From Omnitrophica WOR_2 bacterium RIFCSPHIGHO2_02_FULL_52_10 (GTDB taxonomy: Bacteria; Omnitrophota; Gorgyraeia; Zapsychrales; Zapsychraceae): a stretch of 7,062 bases of DNA. The notes under the pieces are model-generated. The model was given only the letters and a program-made list of their open reading frames with translations, ran no database searches and was not told where the DNA came from. The stretch covers positions 350 to 7,411 of the forward strand of contig MHGR01000049.1 in assembly GCA_001805655.1 (NCBI GenBank), in the 5' to 3' direction. Positions 1-6,630 of the stretch are shown here, in pieces. The translations under genes and the position numbers were made by a program. Numbering within the stretch: position 1 is the stretch's first letter; each line of letters opens with the position of its first letter.

Positions 1-1369
1 AGATCACGCGCACCAGGCGCTGGGCGATAAACGCCTCAACGGAAGACGTGATCAAGAACGGGTCAATCCCCATGTCGATCAGCCGTGTCGCCCCGCCGGC
101 AGCGGTGTTGGTGTGAATCGTCGAAAATACCAGGTGGCCCGTCAGGGCCGTCTGGATCGTGATCTGGGCCGTTTCCATGTCCCTAACCTCGCCGACCATG
201 ATAACATCAGGGTCATGGCGCAAGATGCTGCGCAAGGCCGTGGCAAAGGTCAGCTTAATCTTGGCATTGACCTGAATTTGCGAAATGCCGCGCAGCTCAT
301 ATTCAACGGGATCCTCGATCGTGATGATTTTGCGCTCGCGCGTGTTCAGCTGGCTTAAACAGGTATACAGCGTGGTCGTCTTCCCGCTTCCCGTCGGGCC
401 GGTGACGAATATGATCCCGTGGGGCTTGGCCAGGATTTTCTCCAGTATTTTTAAATGCGTGTCATCCATGCCCAGATCGGACATGCTGAAGAGCATCTTG
501 GTCGACAGAATCCTGATGACGATGTTCTCGCCGTACAGTGTGGGGATAATGGAAATGCGCAGTTCATATTCCGCATTGCTGATTTTCACCTTCGCGCGGC
601 CGTCCTGCGGAATGCGCCGCTCAACAATGTCCAGGTTCGCCATGACTTTGATGCGCGAAACGATGGCCGGGTAAAGATAACGGATGTTCTCGGAAACCTG
701 CGTGTCATACAGAATACCGTCAATGCGGTAGCGCAGCAGGAGCTCGTTGCGGTAGCTTTCAAAATGGATATCCGTGGCGCGGTCATGAATGGCCTGCTGC
801 AGGATCTGGTTGACAAGCCTGACGACCGAGGCATCGGCGGCGCCCGCCTCGAGATCTTCTTCCTTGGCCTGCGCCTCCCGCTCTTCCTTGGCCTCCTCCT
901 TGTCCTTGGGGGCCTCGGCCAGGATACGCTCGATGGTGTCGGCGCCAACCCCGTAATATTTCTTGATGGTTTCTGAAATATCCGAGGCCACCGCCAGGGC
1001 AATCTCGACGCGGTACCCGAGGTTCGTTTCCAGGTCGTCGATCGGCCACATGTCAAAAGGGTTGGATATGGCCACCGTCAGAACATTGCCGTCAATCCTG
1101 ATCGGCATGATTTTGTAATGCCAGGCGAATTTCGCCGGGACGTTCTCGATGACCTCATCGCTGATCTTCATGCTTTTCAATTCAACGAACGGGACGCCTT
1201 GCTGTTCCGCCAGCACCTTCAAAAGCTTCTCTTCCGTGATCAGGTTCAGGCGGACGAGGGTCTGGCCGAGGAATTCCTTTGTGTTTTGGTGCTCCTTGAG
1301 CGCCAGGTCAAGCTCTTCCTGCGTGATGATCTGCTTTTCGACGAGCAAATCCCCAATGCGTAACGCCAT
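1..1369 (-). CDS. gspE: GspE/PilB-family secretion/type IV pilus assembly ATPase (3' end beyond window)
   Basis: Cytoplasmic hexameric ATPase that powers pilin or pseudopilin assembly in type IV pilus and type II secretion systems. I translated 456 residues from the ATG at 1369; the frame is open to the left edge, so the C-terminal end is missing. An MshEN-type N-terminal domain (about 1-140) holds two tandem motifs of the R/K-L-G-x-x-L-V...L-x-x-x-L-x-x-Q kind at 4-28 and 33-56, which bind cyclic di-GMP in MshE-like proteins; the first is degenerate. A charged Lys/Glu linker spans about 152-175. The ATPase domain has Walker A GPTGSGKT (324-331), Asp box IEDPVEY (351-357), Walker B ending VGEVRD (392-397) and His box TGHLVFSTIHTN (410-421). 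The start is backed by AAGGA four bases upstream. It lies 153 bases after atpD on the same strand; co-transcription is possible, but no functional link to the ATP synthase is implied. GspE versus PilB cannot be decided without neighbours further left. Confidence 0.95.
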   Translation of the reverse strand, partial: MALRIGDLLVEKQIITQEELDLALKEHQNTKEFLGQTLVRLNLITEEKLLKVLAEQQGVPFVELKSMKISDEVIENVPAKFAWHYKIMPIRIDGNVLTVAISNPFDMWPIDDLETNLGYRVEIALAVASDISETIKKYYGVGADTIERILAEAPKDKEEAKEEREAQAKEEDLEAGAADASVVRLVNQILQQAIHDRATDIHFESYRNELLLRYRIDGILYDTQVSENIRYLYPAIVSRIKVMANLDIVERRIPQDGRAKVKISNAEYELRISIIPTLYGENIVIRILSTKMLFSMSDLGMDDTHLKILEKILAKPHGIIFVTGPTGSGKTTTLYTCLSQLNTRERKIITIEDPVEYELRGISQIQVNAKIKLTFATALRSILRHDPDVIMVGEVRDMETAQITIQTALTGHLVFSTIHTNTAAGGATRLIDMGIDPFLITSSVEAFIAQRLVRVI

Positions 1370-1403
1370 ATTATCCTTTTGATTTACTGCGCTTATAGAC
1401 GTT

Positions 1404-1461
1404 AGATGCCGGATGCTAGCTTCCAGATGAAGTCGACATCAGGCATCCAGCATCTGGTATC
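1404..1461. repeat. Imperfect inverted repeat built from GATG/CATC heptads
   Basis: Arms 1404-1417 and 1442-1455 are complementary at 12 of 14 positions. Inside the arms a four-base word recurs every seven bases: GATG at 1405, 1412 and 1426 on the left, CATC at 1437, 1444 and 1451 on the right, then TATC at 1458. The centre includes the palindrome GTCGAC. It fills most of the gap between atpD and gspE/pilB. No T-run follows on the minus strand, so I do not call a terminator. It resembles in construction, not in sequence, the repeats at 6120-6259 and 6489-6626. Confidence 0.7.
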
Positions 1462-1463
1462 TC

Positions 1464-1487
1464 GCAACCGATATTTGACATCGGTGC
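1464..1487. other. Small hairpin in the atpD-gspE gap
   Basis: ACCGAT (1467-1472) pairs with ATCGGT (1480-1485) around a 7-base loop, and GC at 1464-1465 can pair with GC at 1486-1487 across a bulged A at 1466. It lies about 35 bases beyond the atpD stop. There is no T-run on the minus-strand downstream side, so a simple intrinsic terminator is unlikely. It may be an mRNA 3' structure or have no role. Confidence 0.3.
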
Positions 1488-1522
1488 TCATGCCACCCGT
1501 TTATTTATTGTCCCATGGATGA

Positions 1523-2917
1523 TCAAATTTGAACCTGTGCCTGCTCAAAATTTCCAATGAGGTACAACGCCTCCTCGCGAATCCTGTCCGCCCTGCCGTT
1601 GATGATCTTATCGCATCCCTCGAGCGTGTCCCTCAATTTCACGTATTCTCCCTTTTTCCCCGTGTACGCTTCCGAAACATAAAACGGCTGCGTGAAGAAA
1701 TTCAAAAGCTTCCTGGCCCGGTCATACAGGACCCGGTCCGCCTTGGACAACTCTTCCATTCCGACGATCATGACCACCCGGCGCAATTCCTCGTATTTGG
1801 CCAGAATTCTCAGGCATTCCTGCGCGGTATCAAAATGCTCCCTGCCGACCACCGACGGGGAGAGATTGCTGCTTGAGGATGTCAGAGGGTCAATGGCCGG
1901 ATATAATCCGAGCTGCACTTTCTCCCGAGACAAAACGAGAATGGAATCGAGGTAGCTGAAAATCGTCACGACGGCCGGGTCGGTCAAATCGTCCGCCGGG
2001 ACATACAAAGCCTCAATCGCCGTGATCGAGCCGCCCTCGCGCGAGCGCACCCGCTCCTGAAAATCACTGACCTCGGAAGCCAGCGTCGGCTGATAGCCGG
2101 TTTCCGACGGCACGCGCCCCAACAGGGTCGAGATTTCCGCCCCGGCCTGGACAAAACGGTAGACATTGTCGATGAAAAACAGGACATCTTTGCTTTGGTC
2201 TTGGAGGTACTCCGCGAGCGTCACGCCGGTCATGGCAATCTCAAACCGCGCCCCCGGGGGCTCGTCCATTTGCCCGAAGGCCATCATGACCTTATCAATG
2301 ATCCCCTGCTTGATGAATTCATAATAGAGCTCATTCCCCTCGCGGATGCGCTCCCCGGCCCCCGTGAACACGCAGGCGCCCTCATGCTGCTCAACGACAT
2401 TGTGGATCATTTCCAGGATCAGTATGCTTTTCCCCAGAGCGGCCCCGCCAAGAATGCCCACCTTGCTGCCCTTCACCATGGGAAACAGGAAATCAATCAT
2501 CTTGATGCCGGTTTCGAGAATCTCGGACTCCACACCCAATAAGCGGTCCGGGTTAATGCGGATGCTCGAGATGTTCCTGCGGATCGGAGACCTCTTGCTG
2601 GTCTGGATCTTTCCTTTCCGGTCAATCGGCTCGCCCACCACGTTGATGATGCGGCCGTACATCTCCTCGCCGACGGGAATGCAGATCCTCTCTTTTTTCG
2701 CCTTCGCCAGGGCGTTATATTGCAGATTGATCGTTGATCCCAGGGCAATGCAGCGGACCACAAGGTTCTCCAGATGTTCAACGACCTCCAGGATCAGTTT
2801 TTGCCCGCCGTAACATTCCGTCTCAATGGCCTCGTAAAGATCGGGTATGTCCGCCTCGCTTTTGAAGGCCACATCAACGACCGGCCCCTCCACGGAAATG
2901 ATTTTCCCCAGGCTCAT
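1523..2917 (-). CDS. atpD: F-type ATPase subunit beta (catalytic), divergent
   Basis: Catalytic subunit of the F1 head, 464 residues, close to the usual 460-480. An N-terminal beta-barrel starts GKIISVEGPVVDV (4-16). The P-loop is GGAALGKS (157-164; usual form GGAGVGKT), with Lys163 and Ser164 present. The catalytic Glu lies in GERIREG (Glu189, Arg190). Other family marks are GQMDEPPGAR (215-224), FFIDNVYRF (247-255), GRVPSETGYQPTLA (267-280) and VPADDLTDP (306-314). Nucleotide-pocket aromatics are Tyr339, Phe412 and Tyr418. The DELSEED lever is changed to EELSKAD (388-394). The frame is open upstream to 3151, but the start at 2917 matches the family N-terminus, follows a strong GGAGGGGG (2928-2921), and overlaps the atpG stop as ATGA, which suggests coupled translation. 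Beta is last in the operon, whereas epsilon normally follows it. All catalytic residues I can check are present. Confidence 0.97.
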   Translation of the reverse strand: MSLGKIISVEGPVVDVAFKSEADIPDLYEAIETECYGGQKLILEVVEHLENLVVRCIALGSTINLQYNALAKAKKERICIPVGEEMYGRIINVVGEPIDRKGKIQTSKRSPIRRNISSIRINPDRLLGVESEILETGIKMIDFLFPMVKGSKVGILGGAALGKSILILEMIHNVVEQHEGACVFTGAGERIREGNELYYEFIKQGIIDKVMMAFGQMDEPPGARFEIAMTGVTLAEYLQDQSKDVLFFIDNVYRFVQAGAEISTLLGRVPSETGYQPTLASEVSDFQERVRSREGGSITAIEALYVPADDLTDPAVVTIFSYLDSILVLSREKVQLGLYPAIDPLTSSSSNLSPSVVGREHFDTAQECLRILAKYEELRRVVMIVGMEELSKADRVLYDRARKLLNFFTQPFYVSEAYTGKKGEYVKLRDTLEGCDKIINGRADRIREEALYLIGNFEQAQVQI

Positions 2918-3792
2918 GGGCCCCCTCCGGTTGCCCTGCGCTTCCAGGTCTTCTTGCGGACAATCTGGGCGGAATAGATGTCGCGCATTTCCGAATCCAC
3001 CAGCTCGTGGAGACCGCCGAAATACTGGTGCCGCATCCCCTTGCCCTGCTCGATGAGGATCTGATAGCTTTCCTCCAAATGAACGGTCCGCGCCGAAAAC
3101 TCCGCGAGCTTGCTGTCCTCGAACACCTCGAATAACTTCTGCACGATCCATGTCTCGACCAGGTATTCAATGATGTCGTTGATCGGGGATTCGACGATGA
3201 TGCTCTCGGCCGGCTTTTCCTCGCTCTTTTTCTTCTCGAACAGGCTGGTACACGGCAGGATGACCAGCTGTTCGATTTTCTGGATCATGAACGACAAGGG
3301 CCGCGGGTAAAACAGCACCAGACGGCCGAATTTGCCGGCCAGGCCCTCGCGCATGATGAAATCCTTGATCTTCAAAGCGGACTCATAACATTCGCCGCTG
3401 GGAATGCCCGGAAAATCCATGAATTTCCTGCCCAACGGCTCGAGATAGGCCGCGCCCCGCTCGCCGATGATGATCAGTTCGGCGGCATTCGCCCCGGGAT
3501 AGGACAAGGCCGCGTTGATGACGCGCGTGTTCAATCCCCCCATGAACCCCTCATTGGAGGTCACCATGATCAGGCCCAGCGCCCCCTGCTCCTTGGCAAA
3601 AGGATGCTCGGCGCCGATGACGTTAATAAACTCAAAAAAGCCTTCATACGCCTCCATGAATTTCGTGAAGCGCGTCCGCTTGCGCGTGAGCGTCCAAAAT
3701 TCCGTGGCGGCGATCCCTTTGAGAACGTCCATCAGCTGCGTCAGATTGCCGTTCAGCTCCAGTTCTTCCTTGAGTTGACGTACGGTTTTCAT
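2914..3792 (-). CDS. atpG: F-type ATPase subunit gamma, divergent, with basic C-terminal tail
   Basis: Central rotor shaft that turns inside the alpha-beta head; 292 residues, near the usual 285-300. Support is mainly positional (between alpha and beta) plus weak motifs. The N-terminal helix (about 3-58) has GIAATEF at 26-32 in place of the usual MVAASKM. The Rossmann-like centre has GFMGGLN (82-88; usual GLCGGLN) and IIIGERG (107-113; usual IGxKG). The C-terminal helix contains LAEFSARTVHLEESYQ (229-244), matching the conserved E-x-x-A-R-M segment. The usual C-terminal end aligns near residue 278; about 14 further residues, rich in Arg and Lys (RKKTWKRRATGGGP), follow. That tail is encoded across the atpD ribosome-binding site, so it may be a by-product of the gene overlap. 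An AGGGG element precedes the ATG by a few bases. The gap to atpA is 13 bases. Confidence 0.93.
   Translation of the reverse strand: MKTVRQLKEELELNGNLTQLMDVLKGIAATEFWTLTRKRTRFTKFMEAYEGFFEFINVIGAEHPFAKEQGALGLIMVTSNEGFMGGLNTRVINAALSYPGANAAELIIIGERGAAYLEPLGRKFMDFPGIPSGECYESALKIKDFIMREGLAGKFGRLVLFYPRPLSFMIQKIEQLVILPCTSLFEKKKSEEKPAESIIVESPINDIIEYLVETWIVQKLFEVFEDSKLAEFSARTVHLEESYQILIEQGKGMRHQYFGGLHELVDSEMRDIYSAQIVRKKTWKRRATGGGP
2921..2928 (-). promoter_or_regulatory. Strong Shine-Dalgarno of atpD
   Basis: The minus strand reads GGAGGGGG, with its GGAGG core six bases before the atpD ATG at 2917. It lies inside the last codons of atpG and decides the atpD start against the longer open frame that reaches back to 3151. 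Confidence 0.8.
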
Positions 3793-3805
3793 TACCCCTG
3801 TCCCG

Positions 3806-5329
3806 CTATTGTTCTTTAACCCCTTGTTTATCCCTGTCTTTGAAGAAAGAAACGAAGCAGTCGTCCAGTTTCCTCTTGATATCCGTTGCCATGTCTTTCT
3901 TGGCGGCGATATCCTCTATCAGACCCGGAACTTCAGTGCCGACAAAATCGTAAATATTCTTTTTTAAATGGTCAAGCTCATCGTTCCCCAGATCATTAAG
4001 CACCTGCCGGCTGAGGGCGTACAGCAGAATGACCTCCCTGGCCAGCGTATACGGGCAGTTATTCTCCTGGCTGAACAGCTGCGTCAAAACCTCGCCATGA
4101 CGCAGCTGCTTGCTCACATCCGATGAAACATTCGCTTTGAACCGCGTGACCTTCTGCAGCTCGCTGAACCGCAGGTATTCCAGACGCAGGGAGCTGCTCA
4201 ATTCTTTCATCGCCGGGCACTGGACTTTGTTCCCAATACGCGACACCGAAAGCCCGATGTCAATGGCCGGGCGGATGCCGCTGTTAAACAATGACGTGTT
4301 CAAATAAATCTGGCCGTCGGTCATGGAGATCAGATTGGAAGGGATAAACCCGGTGACATCGCCCTGAATCGTATCGACGATGGGGAAGAACGTCATGGAG
4401 CCGCCGTGGAATTCCGGGCTGTACCGGGCCGCCCGCTCCATCAGCTGGGAGTGGACGTAAAATATATCCCCCGGATAAGCGCTCCTTCCGGGCGGTCGTT
4501 CCAGCAAGAGGGACAGCTGGCGGTAGGCCCAGGCATGTTTGGTCATGTCATCAAACACGACGAACACGTCCATCCCGCGCTCCATGAAATACTCCCCGAG
4601 CGTGCAGGCCGTGTAGGGGGAAAGATACTGCTCCCCGCTGGAACTGGCCGCGTGGGCCGCCACGATGATCGTGTACTCCAGCGCGCCGCCCGTCTTTAAG
4701 GTCTCAACCACCTTTTGGATCGACGCGTAAGACTTCCCGATGCAGCAATAGATGCAGATTACGTTTTTCCCTTTTTGGTTGAGGATCGTGTCCGTCGCGA
4801 TGGTCGTCTTCCCGGTCATGCGGTCGCCCACGATTAATTCCCGCTGCCCTTTGCCGATGGGGATCATCGCGTCAATCAGCAGGTTTCCCGCTTCCAATGC
4901 CTCGTCGATGGGGACGCGCTCCATGACCCCCGGCGCGGGACGGAAAACCGGGGAACGCTCGACAGCGCCCCCCCCAAATTTGGACCTGTCCAGATATTTG
5001 GCCACGCGCCTGGGGCCGGTCGTGATGGCCCCCTTCCCGTCCAGCGGCTCGGCCAAGGCATTGACGATGCGGCCCAAAAACTCCTCGCCGACCGGAATCG
5101 TGAACGGCTGCATGTTGCTCCTGACGGGCAGCCCGACCTTGACCTCCTCAATCCTCCCTAAAAGAAAAACGATGATCTCCCCTTCTTTGAACCCCATGAT
5201 GATCCCCTTCACGTTCGGCGCGATCTCCAAAAGCTGCCCGATCATGCATTGCGTCAGGCCGACAATCTTGGCGATGCTTTTTTTGACCTCCTTGACTTTT
5301 CCGACTTCCCGAATTTCCAGGGTGGCCAT
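3806..5329 (-). CDS. atpA: F-type ATPase subunit alpha lacking the N-terminal delta-binding helix
   Basis: Non-catalytic nucleotide-binding subunit of the F1 head, 507 residues. Key motifs are PIGKGQRELIVGDRMTGKT (157-175; P-loop GDRMTGKT at 168-175), FDDMTKHAWAYRQLSLLL (259-276), RPPGRSAYPGDIFYVHS (278-294), TDGQIYLNTSLFNSGIRPA (337-355) and SVSR (361-364), whose Arg364 is the arginine finger. Two oddities stand out. First, the protein begins MATLEIREVGKVKEV, which aligns to about residue 20 of E. coli alpha; the helix that binds delta is absent and cannot be recovered upstream, since the same frame meets the b-delta TGA at 5359-5357 nine codons before the ATG. Second, residues about 101-131 between LDGKG and APGVMER are about 15-18 longer than usual, with a KFGGGAVER segment. 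The ribosome-binding site is weak. The gene starts 27 bases after b-delta. Identity as alpha is firm. Confidence 0.97.
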   Translation of the reverse strand: MATLEIREVGKVKEVKKSIAKIVGLTQCMIGQLLEIAPNVKGIIMGFKEGEIIVFLLGRIEEVKVGLPVRSNMQPFTIPVGEEFLGRIVNALAEPLDGKGAITTGPRRVAKYLDRSKFGGGAVERSPVFRPAPGVMERVPIDEALEAGNLLIDAMIPIGKGQRELIVGDRMTGKTTIATDTILNQKGKNVICIYCCIGKSYASIQKVVETLKTGGALEYTIIVAAHAASSSGEQYLSPYTACTLGEYFMERGMDVFVVFDDMTKHAWAYRQLSLLLERPPGRSAYPGDIFYVHSQLMERAARYSPEFHGGSMTFFPIVDTIQGDVTGFIPSNLISMTDGQIYLNTSLFNSGIRPAIDIGLSVSRIGNKVQCPAMKELSSSLRLEYLRFSELQKVTRFKANVSSDVSKQLRHGEVLTQLFSQENNCPYTLAREVILLYALSRQVLNDLGNDELDHLKKNIYDFVGTEVPGLIEDIAAKKDMATDIKRKLDDCFVSFFKDRDKQGVKEQ

Positions 5330-5356
5330 AATATGTCCCGTCAGGCGGCGCGCCCA

Positions 5357-6088
5357 TCATCCGATGGACGCCGCGGCTTTCTTGAACCTGTCCAGCAGGC
5401 TCCCGTCGATAACGAAACTCCCGATTTCGATGATAATCCCGGAAATGACCTCGCGGTCGAGTATTTCCCTGACCCGCAAGTCCCGCCCGAATTTTTCCGT
5501 CAGGATCTTCTCCAGTTTCTCTTTCTGTTTCGGATCCATGGACTGCGATACCCGGGCCTCAATCAAGCCGTTTTGCGGGCCGCTGAGGTCGATCTTTTTC
5601 AGCTGGCCGCCGTCCAGATTTTCCAGCTCCTTAAAAACACTTTCCAGCAGTCCGTTAAACACGGGGCGCTGTTCATCCGAACTGAGAACCTTGGTGAAAA
5701 CCTTGCTGGAAAAGACCACACTTCTGTCCCTCATCTGCTCCTCGATCTCCGCGCGAATCTCCTCTTTAGAGTTCAGGGCCTGGGCCACGATACGCGCCCC
5801 TTCGGCCTTGCCGACCGAAACAAGCGTCTCCTTGAGCTGCTCGATCTCCTTCTTGGCCTTCGCCTTCATTTCCCTGATTTCATCGTCGGCTTTGGCCATT
5901 TTGCTGCGGTAGTCGGCGTCGGCATCGGCGATCTTCCCGGCGAGCTCCCTGGCCTTCAGCGCGTTTTCTTCATTGAGCTGCTGCAGCCGCCGCGTTTCTT
6001 TAAAGGAAGACGTGATCAGGATCTTGCGCAAGACCAGCACAAGGCCGATAAATGTGATGACTTGGACAATGATAAGTTGGAATATCAA
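5357..6088 (-). CDS. atpFH: Fused F-type ATPase b-delta peripheral stalk subunit (TTG start)
   Basis: One-piece peripheral stalk, 243 residues. Residues 1-21 form a hydrophobic membrane helix (MIFQLIIVQVITFIGLVLVL), followed by a charged, Ala/Lys/Glu-rich coiled coil (about 28-120) and a b-type C-terminal end (about 124-157, SSKVFTKVLSSDEQRPVF). Residues about 166-243 match the C-terminal domain of delta, with VSQSMDPKQKEKLEKIL, an SGIIIEIGSFVIDGSLLDRF segment (216-235) and the hallmark GxxIxIGxxVIDGS pattern. The six-helix N-terminal domain of delta is missing. Mycobacteria also carry a b-delta fusion, but with a complete delta. The start codon is TTG at 6088-6086, chosen because GGAG lies six bases upstream and because any later ATG would lose the membrane helix. 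It lies between atpE and atpA, where separate atpF and atpH normally sit. Confidence 0.9.
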   Translation of the reverse strand: MIFQLIIVQVITFIGLVLVLRKILITSSFKETRRLQQLNEENALKARELAGKIADADADYRSKMAKADDEIREMKAKAKKEIEQLKETLVSVGKAEGARIVAQALNSKEEIRAEIEEQMRDRSVVFSSKVFTKVLSSDEQRPVFNGLLESVFKELENLDGGQLKKIDLSGPQNGLIEARVSQSMDPKQKEKLEKILTEKFGRDLRVREILDREVISGIIIEIGSFVIDGSLLDRFKKAAASIG

Positions 6089-6094
6089 AATACG

Positions 6095-6098
6095 CTCC
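6095..6098 (-). promoter_or_regulatory. Ribosome-binding site supporting the TTG start of b-delta
   Basis: The minus strand reads GGAG followed by six bases and then TTG at 6088. No ATG or GTG start lies nearby that would keep the complete membrane helix, so this site fixes an uncommon start codon. Confidence 0.6.
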
Positions 6099-6119
6099 GG
6101 TTAATGACGCAATAGTCTT

Positions 6120-6259
6120 TTATTGGTTAATAGTTAATGGTTAATAGTAAATAGTCGGTAATCGGATTAGTGTTGGTATATCCTACCGGTTGGAAATCAG
6201 CATTTTTTAAAATTTTTTCCAAGCCTCTATCCTATTAACCATTGACTATTCACTATTCA
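6120..6259. repeat. Heptad-built inverted repeat element, copy 1 (between atpE and atpFH)
   Basis: The left arm 6120-6154 is five 7-base units of the TTAATRG type; the right arm 6232-6259 is four units of the complementary CYATTRA type. The inner arms 6130-6147 and 6232-6249 are complementary at 17 of 18 positions. The core has TACCGG (6184-6189) and AATTTTTTCC (6211-6220), plus an inner hairpin of TTGGAAA (6190-6196) with TTTCCAA (6216-6222). The element fills almost the whole 177-base gap within the operon. It is homologous to the element at 6489-6626. It carries no coding frame. Confidence 0.85.
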
Positions 6260-6265
6260 CGAATT

Positions 6266-6475
6266 TTATCCAAACAAATGGAACAAAACCAAAAGGCCGA
6301 TGATGGCGACCGCCTCCGCGAATACCAGCGAAACGATCATCGCCGGAAGAATCTTCGGCGCCGCTGACGGATTGCGCCCCAGAGCCCGTATCGACGCAAA
6401 GCCGATCGCCGCGATGACGGCCGACGGGCCGACGATCGTGAGGACCATGACTAATAGGATAATAAAATTACGCAT
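6266..6475 (-). CDS. atpE: F-type ATPase subunit c (membrane rotor ring), short form
   Basis: Two-helix hairpin whose multimer forms the membrane rotor ring; 69 residues, at the short end of the family. Helix 1 (about 3-32) and helix 2 (about 43-68) flank the polar loop GRNP (33-36; usual ARQP or GRNP). Glu54 in FAEAVAI is the ion-carrying carboxylate in the middle of helix 2. The helix 1 glycine motif is poor (Ala23, Gly25, Ala27, Ile29, Ala31, Gly33), and Arg30 is an unusual charge near its end. The Gln of the Na+ site in helix 1 aligns with a hydrophobic residue, and Glu54 is followed by Ala-Val rather than Ser-Thr, so H+ is the likelier coupling ion. No clear Shine-Dalgarno precedes the ATG. 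The gene is bracketed by two copies of one repeat and has no atpB beside it. Confidence 0.93.
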   Translation of the reverse strand: MRNFIILLVMVLTIVGPSAVIAAIGFASIRALGRNPSAAPKILPAMIVSLVFAEAVAIIGLLVLFHLFG

Positions 6476-6488
6476 TGTTTGTTTACGG

Positions 6489-6626
6489 TAAATCGTTAAT
6501 GGTTAATAGTAAATGGTTGACGATGAGCATATTCCCCAAATGCCCCACCGGGTTGAAATTATTAATTATTCAATTTTTTCCCGTCACCTATCTGCCTCAT
6601 TAACCATTAACTATTTACTATTAACC
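6489..6626. repeat. Heptad-built inverted repeat element, copy 2 (between atpC and atpE)
   Basis: The left arm (6489-6523) consists of TWAATNG-type 7-base units and includes TTAATGGTTAATAGTAAAT (6496-6514), which is identical to 6134-6152 in copy 1. The right arm (6597-6624) repeats the complementary unit four times. GGTTAATAGTAAAT (6501-6514) is exactly complementary to 6613-6626. The core shares CACCGG (6546-6551) and AATTTTTTCC (6572-6581) with copy 1 at nearly the same spacing and in the same orientation. It begins a few bases after the atpC stop and fills most of the 155-base gap before atpE. Confidence 0.85.
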
Positions 6627-6630
6627 AATT

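Noticed and set aside
113..1382. Several plus-strand frames of 66-173 codons opposite the GspE/PilB gene
   Set aside because: The minus strand has one uninterrupted frame with all GspE/PilB motifs over the same span; the plus-strand translations show no domain and are shadows.
1464..1487. Intrinsic terminator after atpD
   Set aside because: The stem is short and no T-run follows on the minus strand.
2918..3151. N-terminal extension of beta back to 3151
   Set aside because: The extra 78 residues overlap atpG in another frame and have no beta-subunit counterpart, while the ATG at 2917 has a strong ribosome-binding site and the family N-terminus.
4752..6115. Long plus-strand frames (386 and 288 codons) opposite atpA and atpFH
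   Set aside because: They are antisense to clear ATPase genes, are of low complexity (Ser-rich or Leu/Phe-rich) and cross the gene boundary; coding on the minus strand explains them.
6266..6475. Na+-coupled N-type c subunit
   Set aside because: The helix 1 Gln and the Ser/Thr next to the helix 2 Glu are absent.
6476..6630. A hidden atpB, or the atpQ/atpR genes of N-ATPases, between atpC and atpE
   Set aside because: The gap is 155 bases of repeat sequence with no suitable frame and is far too short for subunit a.
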